Shown here piece after piece: positions 49,871 to 61,662 of a stretch of 64,000 nt of DNA; position 1 is the stretch's first letter; every line of letters starts with the position of its first letter. Origin of the DNA: an uncultured Dehalococcoidia bacterium (GTDB taxonomy: Bacteria > Chloroflexota > Dehalococcoidia > Tepidiformales > Tepidiformaceae); the NCBI GenBank assembly GCA_938015525.1, contig CALLPC010000005.1, positions 1 to 64,000 on the forward strand. Reading direction: 5' to 3'. Under the pieces are notes generated by a model that had not been told where the DNA came from, ran no database searches, and saw only the letters and a program-made list of their open reading frames with translations. The position numbers and the translations under genes are program-made.

Positions 49871-50401
49871 TCACGGCGCCGCGTCCGCGGCCGCCGCCAC
49901 CGCCTCGATGCGGGCATCGACGCCGCGCCACCAGCGCCGGTACTCCGAGACGTTCCGCGTCCGGACCGCCTCCCGGCCGGCAGCCGTATGGACGATCAGC
50001 TCGTCGAGGGCCCCGTCCACGGCCGCCTTCCACGCCGCCAGCCTCTCGGTCGGCGCGGGCAGCCCGCGCAGCTCCCGCGCAAGGCAGAGCGTCCGGTCCG
50101 CGTACGCCGCGAAGTCCGGCCGGAAGCTCTCCCGCCGGGAGAAGGTATCGTTCGGGTAGCTCTCCCGCAGCCGCTCACGGGCCTGCGCCAGCTCCCGTGC
50201 CCCCGCCCGGATGCGCCCCACGAACGCCTGCGGCGAAACCGTCCCCGGGGCGGCCCGGCTCGTCGGCACCGCCTGGGGCGAGGGGCACACCGTCTCGGCC
50301 GGGAAGTAGCTGTCCGGCGTGCCGCAGGCGGTCCACGCCAGCGCCGAGGCCGCCGCCAGGGCCGCGAGCCGCCTCAACCGCCAGCCTCCCGGGCCAGCCA
50401 C
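49871..50401 (-). CDS. putative lipoprotein
   Basis: N-terminal signal with lipobox ALAWTAC; no recognised domain. Confidence 0.6.
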   Translation of the reverse strand: MAGPGGWRLRRLAALAAASALAWTACGTPDSYFPAETVCPSPQAVPTSRAAPGTVSPQAFVGRIRAGARELAQARERLRESYPNDTFSRRESFRPDFAAYADRTLCLARELRGLPAPTERLAAWKAAVDGALDELIVHTAAGREAVRTRNVSEYRRWWRGVDARIEAVAAAADAAP

Positions 50402-51015
50402 GCGAGCGCCGCCCGCACCGCGATGCCCCGGTGGCTGATCGCGTCCTTCTCCTCATCGGTCAGCTCCGCCTGCGCCCGGCCGTCGGGGAGCTCGAACACC
50501 GGGTCGTAGCCGAAGCCCCGCTCGCCCCGCGGCGCGAACCCGATGCGGCCCTCCTCCACGCCCTCGAAGGTGACCGGCTCCCGGCCTGCCGCCCTCGGCC
50601 AGGCGAGCGCCACCACCGCCCGGTAGCGCGCCGTTCGGCGCTCCGCCGGCACGCCCGCCAGCCGCTCCAGCAGCAGCGCCGTCCGGCCGGCGTCATCCAG
50701 CCCCGGCCCGCCGAACCGCGCCGAGTACATCCCCGGTCCGCCGCCCAGCGCATCGACCTCGATGCCCGAATCGTCTGCCAGCGCCAGCTCCCCGGTCGCA
50801 TCCGCGCAGGCCTGGGCCTTTTTGACCGCGTTCTCCGCGTAGCTCGCGCCGTCTTCCTCGGCCTCGAATGCCAGGCCCAGCTCCCGAGGTGTCACGACCG
50901 CCCAGCCGGCGGGCTCGATCAGCCGCCGGAACTCGCGCACCTTCCCCGGGTTATTCGTCGCCAGCACGATCCGCCGCGGCGCGCGCACAGGGCCCACGCG
51001 AAGAGTGTCGGCCAT
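50374..51015 (-). CDS. rdgB: non-canonical purine NTP pyrophosphatase (RdgB/HAM1)
   Basis: IVLATNNPGKVREF, ALADDSGIEVDALGG, GFGYDPVFELPDG, SHRG. Confidence 0.95.
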   Translation of the reverse strand: MADTLRVGPVRAPRRIVLATNNPGKVREFRRLIEPAGWAVVTPRELGLAFEAEEDGASYAENAVKKAQACADATGELALADDSGIEVDALGGGPGMYSARFGGPGLDDAGRTALLLERLAGVPAERRTARYRAVVALAWPRAAGREPVTFEGVEEGRIGFAPRGERGFGYDPVFELPDGRAQAELTDEEKDAISHRGIAVRAALAWLAREAGG

Positions 51016-51092
51016 GGCCCGGCTGCCGGGCAATCGCCGGCCTGCCTGTGGTACATTCCCGCCCGCGAAACTTCGCACGAGGCAAAACGTTC

Positions 51093-52133
51093 ATGCGCGC
51101 CATGGTGCTTCGCGGCAGGAACCTCGCCGTCGAAACCGTCGAGACCCCGGCACCCGGCCCCGGCCAGGTCCTTGCCCGCGTCCTCGCCTGCGGCATCTGC
51201 GGCTCCGACCTCCACGCGGCCAGGTATCTCGACGACATGGTCGCCGCCGCGCGGCGCTCCGGCTCGACCCAGTGGGACGAATCGGTCGCGACCGCCGGCA
51301 TCGTCATGGGCCACGAATTCGTCGCCGAGGTCGTCCAGCCCGGGCCCGGCGCCGAAGCCTGGCGCCCCGGCACCCGCGTCACCTCCATGCCGGTCATGAT
51401 CGACCCCGCCGCGCCCGCCGGCATGGCCGCCATCGGCTACAGCACCAAATACCCCGGCGCCTATGGCGAATTCCTCCTCCTCAGCGCCCCGCTCCTCCTC
51501 CCCGTGCCCGAGGGCCTGCCCGACGAGGTGGCGGCCACCACCGAACCGTGCGCGGTTGGCCTTCACGCCGTCCGCGAGGCCCGCATGCAACCCGGCGAGG
51601 CCGCCCTCGTCATGGGCGCCGGCCCGATCGGCCTCATGACCCTCCTCTGGCTCAAGCACGATGGCGTCCAGCACGTCACCGTCACCGAGCTCTCCCCCGA
51701 GCGGCGCGAGCTCGCCAGCCGGCTCGGCGCCGACCTCGTCCTCGACCCCCGCGAAACCCCCGTCCTCGAGGCGTTCCAGCAGGCGACCGGCCGCCCCGCT
51801 CCGCCGGTCGTCTTCGAATGCATCGGCGTCGAAGGCACCCTCCAGCAGGCCATGGACCTCGTCGACCGCATGGGCCGGGTCATCGTCGTCGGCGTCTGCA
51901 TGCAGGAAGACCGCATCATGCCCATGGTCGGCATCAACAAGCAGCTCACGCTCAAATTCGTCCTTGCCTATACCCCGGCTGAGTACGCGGAGGCCCTCCA
52001 GGCCCTCGGGAAGAAGGCCGTCGATACCTCGCCGATGGTCACCCGCGTCATCGGCCTCGATGAGCTGCCCGAGGCCTTCACCGCCCTCGCCGACCCGCGC
52101 GACTGCAAGGTCATCGTCGTCCCCTCCCGCTGA
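51093..52133 (+). CDS. zinc-dependent alcohol dehydrogenase (MDR family)
   Basis: ACGICGSDLHA, GHEFVAEVVQPG, VMGAGPIGLMTLLWLK. Confidence 0.93.
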   Translation: MRAMVLRGRNLAVETVETPAPGPGQVLARVLACGICGSDLHAARYLDDMVAAARRSGSTQWDESVATAGIVMGHEFVAEVVQPGPGAEAWRPGTRVTSMPVMIDPAAPAGMAAIGYSTKYPGAYGEFLLLSAPLLLPVPEGLPDEVAATTEPCAVGLHAVREARMQPGEAALVMGAGPIGLMTLLWLKHDGVQHVTVTELSPERRELASRLGADLVLDPRETPVLEAFQQATGRPAPPVVFECIGVEGTLQQAMDLVDRMGRVIVVGVCMQEDRIMPMVGINKQLTLKFVLAYTPAEYAEALQALGKKAVDTSPMVTRVIGLDELPEAFTALADPRDCKVIVVPSR

Positions 52134-52189
52134 GGTCGAACCGGGGCTGGCCCCGCAGCCGGCGGGGCTGCTAGGCTACGCCTCCCCAC

Positions 52190-53908
52190 GTGGAGGAATT
52201 CTCGCTCATCACCGCCATCGCGATAGCCCTCGGCCTCGCCGCGGCCGGGGGCTTTCTTGCGCGCTCGCTCCGCCTCTCCCCCATCGTCGGCTACCTCGCT
52301 GCCGGCCTCATCATCTCCCCCGTCACCCCCGGCTACCGCACCGACCCCGCCGCCATCGGCCAGCTCGCCAACATCGGCGTCATCTTCCTGATGTTCGGCG
52401 TCGGGCTCCACTTCAACCTTCGCGACCTGATGTCCGTGCGGACGATCGCCATCCCCGGCGCGGTCATCCAGGTCATCGCCGCCAGCGCCTTCGGCACCGG
52501 TCTCGGCCTCGCCTTCGGGCTCCCCTGGCGGGAGGCGCTCGTCCTCGGCCTCGCTATCAGCATCGCCTCCACGATCATCCTCATCCGCACCCTCGAAGAC
52601 CGGGGCCTCCTCGGCACCATCCACGCCCGCGTCGTCATCGGCTGGCTCATCGCCCAGGACATCATCACCGTCATCGCCCTCGCCATCCTCCCGACCCTCG
52701 CCCACGGCGAGAACGGCCCCGTCTGGCAGAACGTCGCCCTCGCCGTCGGCCGGGGCGCGGTCTTCGTTACCGTCATGCTCATCTTCGGCGCCCGTCTCCT
52801 GCCCTCCCTCCTCTCCCTCGTCGCCCGCACCGGCTCGCGGGAGCTCTTCGTCCTCGCCTTCGTGGCTGCCGCCCTCGGCATCGCGACCAGCGCCGCGGCC
52901 TTCGGTCTCTCCATCGCGCTCGGCGCCTTCATCGCCGGCGTCGCCGTCTCCGAAACCGAGACCTCCCACCAGGTCGCCGCCGACGTCGTCCCCCTCCGCG
53001 ATGCCTTCGCCGTCCTCTTCTTCGTCTCCGTCGGCATGCTCCTCGACCCCGACATCGTCCGCGCCAACAAGCCCCTCTTCCTCTCCGTCCTCGCCACCGT
53101 CCTCTTCGTCAACGCCGCCATCGCCTTCGTCGTCGCGGCAGTTTTCCCGTTCCCCGGCCGCACGGCCCTCGTCGTCGGTGCCGGCCTCGCCCAGCTCGGC
53201 GAATTCACCTTCATCGTCGGCTCCGAAGGCCTCCGCGAAGGCCTCATGAGCGAGGAGACCTACGCGATCATCCTGGCCGTCGCCGCCCTTTCGATCGTCA
53301 TCAACCCCTTCGCCTTCTCCACCCTCGACACCATCGAAGGAGTGCTCCGCCGGCTCGGTCCGGTCTGGCGATTCGTCGACCGCCAGGGCGAGATCCCCGA
53401 GCCCGAAGTCCCGCGCTCCGGCCACGTCGTCATCGTCGGCTACGGCCGGGTCGGCGAACTCACCGGCCACGCCCTCGCCCAGCTCGCCATCCCCTTCGCC
53501 GTCGTCGAAGTCAACCTCGAGCGCGCCCGGGCCCTCAACGAAGCCGGCATCCCGACCATCTGGGGCGATGCCGGCACCCGCGAAGTGCTCGAGCGCTGCG
53601 GCATCGAGCACGCCCGCGCCGTCTGCATCACCGTTCCCGATGAGAGCACCGCCTTCGTAGCCACGGCTACTGCCCGTGCCCTCAATCCCGCCGTTCCCAT
53701 CCTCGTCCGCGCCCGCACGGGGGGCGAAATTCGCCCCCTGCGCGAACTCGGCGCCAACGAGGTCGTCGTCCCCGAATACGAAGGCGGGCTCGAGATCATG
53801 CGCCTCGCGCTCACCGTCCTCGGCTTCGACCCCGAGGAGGTCCTCCACTTCAGCAACGCCGTCCGCGATATCCACTACCAGGCCGAGGCCTACGACCACC
53901 CCATCTGA
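52190..53908 (+). CDS. CPA2-type K+/H+ antiporter with TrkA-N domain (Kef/YbaL-like)
   Basis: SPIVGYLAAGLIISP, IFLMFGVGLHFNLRDL; C-terminal VVIVGYGRVGELTGHAL RCK domain. Confidence 0.95.
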   Translation: MEEFSLITAIAIALGLAAAGGFLARSLRLSPIVGYLAAGLIISPVTPGYRTDPAAIGQLANIGVIFLMFGVGLHFNLRDLMSVRTIAIPGAVIQVIAASAFGTGLGLAFGLPWREALVLGLAISIASTIILIRTLEDRGLLGTIHARVVIGWLIAQDIITVIALAILPTLAHGENGPVWQNVALAVGRGAVFVTVMLIFGARLLPSLLSLVARTGSRELFVLAFVAAALGIATSAAAFGLSIALGAFIAGVAVSETETSHQVAADVVPLRDAFAVLFFVSVGMLLDPDIVRANKPLFLSVLATVLFVNAAIAFVVAAVFPFPGRTALVVGAGLAQLGEFTFIVGSEGLREGLMSEETYAIILAVAALSIVINPFAFSTLDTIEGVLRRLGPVWRFVDRQGEIPEPEVPRSGHVVIVGYGRVGELTGHALAQLAIPFAVVEVNLERARALNEAGIPTIWGDAGTREVLERCGIEHARAVCITVPDESTAFVATATARALNPAVPILVRARTGGEIRPLRELGANEVVVPEYEGGLEIMRLALTVLGFDPEEVLHFSNAVRDIHYQAEAYDHPI

Positions 53909-53998
53909 GCGGCCGCCCCGGCAAACCCGCGCAGCGCAGCAACGGGCCCGGTCGCACGACCGGGCCCGTCGGCGTCTCCCGTGCTCCGCTGCCGGGCG

Positions 53999-54397
53999 TT
54001 ACTCGATTTCCACGACGGCGCCGGCTTCGGTCAGCTTCGCCTTGATCTGCTCCGCCTCTTCCTTGCCGATGCCTTCCTTCACCTTCGTCGGCGCGGCCTC
54101 CACCAGGTCCTTCGCCTCCTTCAGGCCGAGGCCGCTGATGACCTCGCGAACCGCCTTGATGACGTTGATCTTGTTCTCCCCGAAGCTCTTCAGGATGACG
54201 TTGAATTCGGTCTTCTCCTCCTCGGCAGCCGCCGCCGGGGCCGCGCCGCCAGCCGCCGGGGCCGCCCCGGCCGCCACCACCATCGGCGCCGCCGCCGTGA
54301 TGCCGAACTCTTCCTCGATCGCCTTGTTCAGGTCGCGCAGCTCGAGGATCGTCATCCCCTTGATGATTTCCAGCACTTCTTCGACTTTCGAAGCCAT
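53999..54397 (-). CDS. rplL: 50S ribosomal protein L7/L12
   Basis: [50 protein letters not shown]. Confidence 0.98.
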   Translation of the reverse strand: MASKVEEVLEIIKGMTILELRDLNKAIEEEFGITAAAPMVVAAGAAPAAGGAAPAAAAEEEKTEFNVILKSFGENKINVIKAVREVISGLGLKEAKDLVEAAPTKVKEGIGKEEAEQIKAKLTEAGAVVEIE

Positions 54398-54442
54398 CGT
54401 CTCCTCCTCGTGATTCCTTCCTTGCAGTGGTCGCTGGCGGCC

Positions 54443-54967
54443 TCAGGCCGATTCCAGCTGATTGACCCGGGCATCGATCAGCCCGGCGAAGTTCCGGATG
54501 GTCGACTGCAGCAGCCCCGAGAACTGGTAGAGCGGCGACTGCAGCTTGCCCACAACGTCCGCGATCAGCTGCTCCTTCGGCGGCATCGTCGCCAGGCTCT
54601 CTACCTCGGCCCGGCTGAGCACCCGGCCTTCCAGCCAGCCGCCGTGGAGCTCGATGTTCAGGCGCCTGCTGCGGAGGTGCTCCGTGAGCGCCTTCACCGG
54701 CCCGATCGGGTCCTCGAAGCCGAACACCAGCGCCGTCGGCCCCTTCACGATCTCGGCCATCTCGGCCCGGCCGGCTTCCTTCGCCGCCATCGCCGCAAGC
54801 GTGTTCTTCACGACTTTCACTTCCGCGCCCGTCGGCCGGAGCGCCCGGCGCAGTTCGGTGATTTGCGCGACCGTCAGCCCACGATAGTCGGCGCTCACCG
54901 CGACGGAGGCCCGTGCCATGCGGTCCTTCACCTCGGCGAGCATCTCGACCTTCCGTGGAGTCGGCAT
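54443..54967 (-). CDS. rplJ: 50S ribosomal protein L10
   Basis: DRMARASVAVSADYRGLTVAQITELRRALRPTGAEVKVVKNTL. Confidence 0.97.
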   Translation of the reverse strand: MPTPRKVEMLAEVKDRMARASVAVSADYRGLTVAQITELRRALRPTGAEVKVVKNTLAAMAAKEAGRAEMAEIVKGPTALVFGFEDPIGPVKALTEHLRSRRLNIELHGGWLEGRVLSRAEVESLATMPPKEQLIADVVGKLQSPLYQFSGLLQSTIRNFAGLIDARVNQLESA

Positions 54968-55046
54968 ACCCTCCTCCTTCCTCGAACTCTCGAATAGCGG
55001 CGGGTGCAGCACCCGCCGCGGGCTCCGCCCGGGACCCGCAGTCACC

Positions 55047-55170
55047 AAAAAAACCCTGCCGCCGCGGCAGGGTTCCGAAGCCCGGCCGCCCAGGCACACA
55101 CGCCCCGGCTCCGGGTTCACCACCGCCTCGGCAGGCGCCTTTCGGCATTCTCCCCGCGCCCCGCCCGGGG
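55047..55170 (-). ncRNA. ribosomal L10 leader with intrinsic attenuator
   Basis: Minus strand carries cctGCCGAGGCGG box and downstream terminator CCCTGCCGCGGCGGCAGGG-TTTTTTT before rplJ. Confidence 0.7.
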
Positions 55171-55305
55171 ACGCGTCGCATCGGGACCTGCGGTCTCAGG
55201 CTCTTCGACTGTCCACCATACGCTACTGCCATCCCCCCGAACGAACAACCCGCTCCCGCCTCCAACCTCCCACCTTCAACCTCCAACCTCCTCTACACTG
55301 CTCCC

Positions 55306-55518
55306 ATGGCCGACCAGCTCCGCCAGCAGTTCGAAGCCGAGCGCCGCCGCAGCGCCTTCCTCTCCTTCCTCGCCGGCGCCGGCATCGGCATCATCGCGAC
55401 CGACACCTGGGTCTCCCACTGGCTCGGCGTCCCCGGGGGCCTCGCCGCCGGCGCCCTCGCCGGCGGTCTCACCTACGGCTACGACACCCTCATGTGGCGG
55501 AAACACCATGGCCGATGA
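55306..55518 (+). CDS. small membrane protein (70 aa, two predicted TM segments)
   Basis: [43 protein letters not shown]; overlaps moaC start. Confidence 0.6.
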   Translation: MADQLRQQFEAERRRSAFLSFLAGAGIGIIATDTWVSHWLGVPGGLAAGALAGGLTYGYDTLMWRKHHGR

Positions 55519-56008
55519 GCTGACCCACCTCGACGAGCGCGGCGCCGCCCGCATGGTCGACGTCTCCGCCAAGGCCGAGACCGCCCGCGAAGCGGTTGCC
55601 GAGGCGCGCGTCGTCATGCAGCCCGCCACCCTCCGCCTGGTCCTCGATGGTGCCATGCCCAAGGGCGACGTCATCGCCGCCGCCCGCATCGCCGGCATCA
55701 TGGCCGCCAAGAGAACCCCCGACCTCATCCCCCTCTGCCACCCCCTGCCGATCACCGGCGCCTCGGTCGCGTTCGAACCCCTCGGCGAAGACACCCTCCG
55801 CATCGAAGCCGCGGTCCGCACCACCGGCCGCACCGGCGTCGAGATGGAAGCACTCACCGCTGCCGCCGTCGCCGCCCTCACCATCTACGATATGTGCAAG
55901 GCCGCGGAAAAAGGCATCCGCATCGAAGGGCTCCGCCTGCTCGAAAAGCGCGGCGGCAAGAGCGGCGACTGGCGCGCCGCCGAACCCCCTCAGTCCTCGC
56001 CGCGGTAG
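55508..56008 (+). CDS. moaC: cyclic pyranopterin monophosphate synthase
   Basis: [60 protein letters not shown]. Confidence 0.96.
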   Translation: MADELTHLDERGAARMVDVSAKAETAREAVAEARVVMQPATLRLVLDGAMPKGDVIAAARIAGIMAAKRTPDLIPLCHPLPITGASVAFEPLGEDTLRIEAAVRTTGRTGVEMEALTAAAVAALTIYDMCKAAEKGIRIEGLRLLEKRGGKSGDWRAAEPPQSSPR

Positions 56009-56607
56009 AGCCCCCGCTCGGCGATGAACGCCGCGACCGCCTCCGGCACGAGGTAGCGGACCGGCTTCCCCGCCCGGACCCGCTCCCGGATGAGCGTCGA
56101 GCTCACCTCCAGGCGCGGCATCTCCACCCGCTCGAACCCCGGCGGCGGCGGCGCACCCCCCTTCTCCGCGACCGCCACCCGGGCCAGCGCCCGGATGCGG
56201 CCCGGCTCCCGCCAGTTCGGCAGGTCGGCGGCGGCATCACTCCCGAGCACCAGCACCAGCTCCTCCCAGCCCTCGGCCCGCAGCTCCTCCAGCGTCTCCA
56301 CCGTATAGCTCGGGCCCGGCCGCGCCACCTCCCGGCCGTCGGCGGCAAAGGCCGGGTTCCCCGCCACGGCCAGCCGCACCATCTCCATCCGGGTCGCGCC
56401 CGGCGTCACCGTCCGTCGCCCGGCCGGCCCACCGGCCCGCGCATTCTCCGGCGTCGGCGTCCCCGACTTCCGGTACGGGTCGCCCGCAGGGATGAAGAGC
56501 ACCCGCACCGCGCCGAACTGCCAGCGGGCGCACTCGCCCAGGACGAGATGCCCCACGTGGGGCGGGTCGAACGTCCCCCCGAGGATGACGAGCGGTCCCC
56601 GCGCCAT
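55990..56607 (-). CDS. nadD: nicotinate-nucleotide adenylyltransferase
   Basis: [52 protein letters not shown]. Confidence 0.95.
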   Translation of the reverse strand: MARGPLVILGGTFDPPHVGHLVLGECARWQFGAVRVLFIPAGDPYRKSGTPTPENARAGGPAGRRTVTPGATRMEMVRLAVAGNPAFAADGREVARPGPSYTVETLEELRAEGWEELVLVLGSDAAADLPNWREPGRIRALARVAVAEKGGAPPPPGFERVEMPRLEVSSTLIRERVRAGKPVRYLVPEAVAAFIAERGLYRGED

Positions 56608-56645
56608 GCCGGCAGTCTCCCTCGCAGGTGCGGCCCCGGCAACCG

Positions 56646-56672
56646 TTAGCACTCATTGACAGGGAGTGCTAA
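56646..56672. promoter_or_regulatory. CIRCE element (HrcA operator)
   Basis: Perfect TTAGCACTC-N9-GAGTGCTAA. Confidence 0.97.
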
Positions 56673-58322
<1,650 letters not shown>

Positions 58323-58433
58323 GCCGGGAGCACACCAGCGCCTCCGGGGAATCGCCCGGCAATCCCCGAGGGGGTGGAACGGCACCGGCCGGACCACCCC
58401 CTCGCTCCATCACCCGAACGGAGGTCCCGCTGC

Positions 58434-58874
58434 ATGCGCACCGAAAACGGCATCGATATCGATATCCAGGCCATCGAGCGCATCCTCGCCGAGGGCGACC
58501 TCATCACCATCGGGTTCTCCCTCTTCCCCCTCCGGCTCCTCGTCGATACCCGCGAAAACGCCCAGCAGGGCCAGTGGGCCGGTCTCGTCGAACCCGTCGC
58601 CTCCGTCCAGGAGCGCTACCTCTGGCTCGGCAAGCACCGCGGCTCCTTCGGCCCGCCCCGCGCCTTCGCCTTCTTCGTCTGGCCCAAGACCGTCCGCAAC
58701 CTCGTCGAACGCGGCCTCCTCCGTATCCTCCGGGCACGCCTCCACGGCGACGCCCTCCAGCGCTTCGACCAGGCAGTCGACCAGGCCCTCGAACTCGAGC
58801 GCGAGGCGATGAAAGAAGCCGTCCGCGGCTCCCGCGCCTGGCCCGCCATCTGGGAGGCTCAACCCCGCGCCTGA
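58434..58874 (+). CDS. conserved hypothetical protein
   Basis: Codon bias and SD (acggaggtcc); no recognised domain. Confidence 0.6.
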   Translation: MRTENGIDIDIQAIERILAEGDLITIGFSLFPLRLLVDTRENAQQGQWAGLVEPVASVQERYLWLGKHRGSFGPPRAFAFFVWPKTVRNLVERGLLRILRARLHGDALQRFDQAVDQALELEREAMKEAVRGSRAWPAIWEAQPRA

Positions 58875-58893
58875 CCCCGCCGAAAACCACGGT

Positions 58894-59196
58894 ATGGAGC
58901 GCGCTGCCAACGCCATCTACATCGCGGAGCATCGGCAGATCATCATCCGCGGCCAGGTACAGGGCATCGGCATCCGCCTCTGGCTCCGCAACGTCGCCAA
59001 CTCCCTCGGCCTCTACGGCTCCTGCCGCCTCCTCCCCGATGGCACCCTCCAGGTCCATGTCCAGGGCGACCGCAACCTCGTGAAACAGTTCATCATCGCC
59101 TGCAAACGCGGCCCGTCCGACGCCCGCATCGACGGTATCGAAGTCGCCAGCCTCCCGCTCGACCCGCATCTCGGCGCCTTCATCGTCGAACGTTAG
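58894..59196 (+). CDS. acylphosphatase-like protein (catalytic Asn replaced)
   Basis: IIIRGQVQGIGIRLWLRNVANSLGLYGSCRLLPDGTLQVHVQGD. Confidence 0.8.
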   Translation: MERAANAIYIAEHRQIIIRGQVQGIGIRLWLRNVANSLGLYGSCRLLPDGTLQVHVQGDRNLVKQFIIACKRGPSDARIDGIEVASLPLDPHLGAFIVER

Positions 59197-59272
59197 CCGG
59201 AAAAACATGCCGAAAAGATCACGTCAAACTTGTCGCTAGTATGTAAAGGTGACACAGACGTAGCCTCGTTCC

Positions 59273-59563
59273 ATGGCTGAGTGGTCTCTCTTCACGAATC
59301 ACGCCAACGTCCTCCTCGCCATCACCCGCAACCCCGACATCCGCCTCCGTGAGCTCGCCGCCGAGGTGGGCATCAGCGAACGCGCCGTCAAGCGCATCGT
59401 TGCCGACCTCGAGCGGGCCGGCTACCTCCACCGTGAGCGGCATGGCCGCCGCAACCACTACGAGATCAACGCCGACGCCGCCATCGCTACGCCCATCGCC
59501 CGCGGCGTCCACCTCGGCACCCTGATCGCCGCACTCCTCCCAATGCTCGCCCAGCAGCTCTGA
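59273..59563 (+). CDS. winged-helix transcriptional regulator
   Basis: LLAITRNPDIRLRELAAEVGISERAVKRIVADLERAGYLHRERHGRRNHYEIN. Confidence 0.88.
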   Translation: MAEWSLFTNHANVLLAITRNPDIRLRELAAEVGISERAVKRIVADLERAGYLHRERHGRRNHYEINADAAIATPIARGVHLGTLIAALLPMLAQQL

Positions 59564-59610
59564 TACCGGCACCCGCGACAGTTTCCCCCCGACCGGGCAG
59601 AATCCCGCGC

Positions 59611-60282
59611 ATGGACCTCTACGACGTCATGCGCACGGCCTTCTCCGCCCGCGAATTCACCCCCGACCCCGTCGACGACGCCACGCTCTATCGCATCCTC
59701 GATAACGCCCGCTTCGCCCCCAGCGGCGGCAATCGCCAGGGCTGGCGCGTCATCGTCATCCGCGACCCTGCCACCAAAGCCGCCGTCGCCGAGGCCGCCC
59801 TCCCCGCCGCCCGCCGCTACGCGGCCCAGGTCGCCGCCGGCGAAAACCCCTGGAACACCGTGGTCCCTACGAAGCTCACCCCCGAGCAGGTCGCTGCCGC
59901 CCCCGTCCCCCCGCTCCTCACCGAGCCGTACCGCGCTGCCCCCGTTCTCCTCGCCGTCTGCGTCGACCTCTCCGTCGTCGCCGCCATCGACCAGGAGCTC
60001 GACCGCATCGGCATCACCGGCGGCGCCTCCATCTATCCCTTCGCCTGGAACATCCTCCTCGCCGCCCGGAACGAGGGCCTCGGCGGGACCCTCACCACCA
60101 TGCCGGTCAGCCGAGAACCCGACCTCCAGGCGCTCCTCGGCCTCCCGCCCCAGTTCGCCGTTGCGACAGTCATCACCCTCGGCCGGCCCGCCCGGCAGCT
60201 CACCCGCCTCAAGCGGAAGCCCGTGGAGGCCTTCGCGACCCTCGAGCGGTTCGATGGCCCGCCGCTCACCCGCCCGTCCTGA
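59611..60282 (+). CDS. nitroreductase-family protein
   Basis: MRTAFSAREFTPDPVDDATLYRILDNARFAPSGGNRQGWRVIVI. Confidence 0.92.
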   Translation: MDLYDVMRTAFSAREFTPDPVDDATLYRILDNARFAPSGGNRQGWRVIVIRDPATKAAVAEAALPAARRYAAQVAAGENPWNTVVPTKLTPEQVAAAPVPPLLTEPYRAAPVLLAVCVDLSVVAAIDQELDRIGITGGASIYPFAWNILLAARNEGLGGTLTTMPVSREPDLQALLGLPPQFAVATVITLGRPARQLTRLKRKPVEAFATLERFDGPPLTRPS

Positions 60283-60394
60283 GCCGGCTGGCACCCCCTC
60301 CCCGGTTCGGGTACAGTTCCGGCCGGGCCTCACGGCCGCCCGGCGAGCCCCCGGGCACCTCCCACCCCACCACCGCAAAGCGAAAGGCGATGCC

Positions 60395-61189
60395 ATGACC
60401 TCTCCCGAACCCCAGGTCATCCCCGTCCGCGACGGCACCTTCCAGGTCCCCGTCTATCGCAAAGGGTCGGGCCAGCCCCTCCTCTACCTCCACGCCGCCG
60501 GCGGCGTCCGCAAAGGCATGACCCCCGAAATGCTCGCCCTCGCCGAGCACTACGACGTCATCGTCCCCACCCACCCCGGCTGGGACGATACCCCCGGCCT
60601 CGACCAGATCGACGACGTCCACGACATGGTCGTCTACTACCAGGACTTCTGCGACGCCCTCGGCCTCACCTCGTTCTTCCTCGCCGGCCACTCCATCGGC
60701 GGCATGTTCGCCGCCGAGCTCGCCGCCGCCCGGCCCGATATGGTGAAAAAGCTCGTCCTCATCTGCCCCGTCGGTCTCTGGATGGACGAGACCCCGGTCA
60801 CCGACCTCTTCATCCTCATGCCCAACGAGCTCCCCGGCGTCATCTTCGGCGACCTCACCAACCCCGTCATCCCGAAGCTCTTCGCCCCCCCCGCGAACGA
60901 AGAGGAGATGGCCGAGGCCTATTACTTCCAGCTCGCCAACTTCGCCGCCACCGGCAAGTTCATCTGGCCCATCCCCGATAAAGGCCTCAAGAAGCGCCTC
61001 CACCGCATCAAAGCCCCGACCCTCATCGTCTGGGGCGACCAGGACAAACTCGTCCCGCCGGCCTACGCCGAGCTCTTCCGTTCGAAAATCGCGAACGCCC
61101 AGGTCGCCATGATCCCCGGCGCCGGCCATATGGTGCCGCTCGAAAACACCCCCGAGTTCACCCGCGTCGTCACGGAGTTCCTCGGCTAA
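60395..61189 (+). CDS. alpha/beta hydrolase
   Basis: LLYLHAAGG, LAGHSIGGMFAAELAA nucleophile elbow, LIVWGDQDKLVP, GAGHMVPLE. Confidence 0.93.
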   Translation: MTSPEPQVIPVRDGTFQVPVYRKGSGQPLLYLHAAGGVRKGMTPEMLALAEHYDVIVPTHPGWDDTPGLDQIDDVHDMVVYYQDFCDALGLTSFFLAGHSIGGMFAAELAAARPDMVKKLVLICPVGLWMDETPVTDLFILMPNELPGVIFGDLTNPVIPKLFAPPANEEEMAEAYYFQLANFAATGKFIWPIPDKGLKKRLHRIKAPTLIVWGDQDKLVPPAYAELFRSKIANAQVAMIPGAGHMVPLENTPEFTRVVTEFLG

Positions 61190-61662
61190 TCCACGCCCAG
61201 CGGAACCACCGGGTCGCCCACCCGCACCACCCCCTCCCGCAGCACCCGCGCATACACCCGGCTCTCGCCCGGGTGGAGCGCGTGGTGGATGCGGTTGAAG
61301 TCCCCATCCCGGAACGACCCGCGAATCGTCTTGCACGGCGTCGTCGGCCGCGTCACCTCGATCTCCACCTCCCCGCCGAGGCGCCAGCGCGTGCCGGGCG
61401 CCATCTGCCCCCAGTCGAGCCCCGCCACCGTCACGTTCTCGCCGGTCGTCCCCGGCCCGACCGGGTGCCCCTCCCCCGCCAGCGCCGCGATGACCTCCGC
61501 CGAGAACAGGCAGAGCGCCCGCTCCGGGCCCCCGTGCACCCCCGGGTGGGCCTGGCGGTCCCCCTCCATCCCCAGCACCGTCACCCGCGCCGCCGCCACC
61601 GGGAGCTTCGGCACGCCGCCCGGCGAGACGTTCAGCGAAACGACCCGCCCCTCAGCCCCCAT
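61186..61662 (-). CDS. MOSC domain-containing protein
   Basis: GDRQAHPGVHGGPERALCLFSAEV, TTGENVTVAGLDW, RPTTPCKTI. Confidence 0.9.
   Translation of the reverse strand: MGAEGRVVSLNVSPGGVPKLPVAAARVTVLGMEGDRQAHPGVHGGPERALCLFSAEVIAALAGEGHPVGPGTTGENVTVAGLDWGQMAPGTRWRLGGEVEIEVTRPTTPCKTIRGSFRDGDFNRIHHALHPGESRVYARVLREGVVRVGDPVVPLGVD

Noticed and set aside
51968-53899. 643-aa acidic minus-strand ORF
   Set aside because: Antisense shadow of the Kef-type antiporter.
53940-53967. Perfect ACGGGCCCGGTC...GACCGGGCCCGT hairpin as a mobile-element end
   Set aside because: Sits between convergent genes, so most simply a transcription terminator-type hairpin; no transposase or direct repeats.
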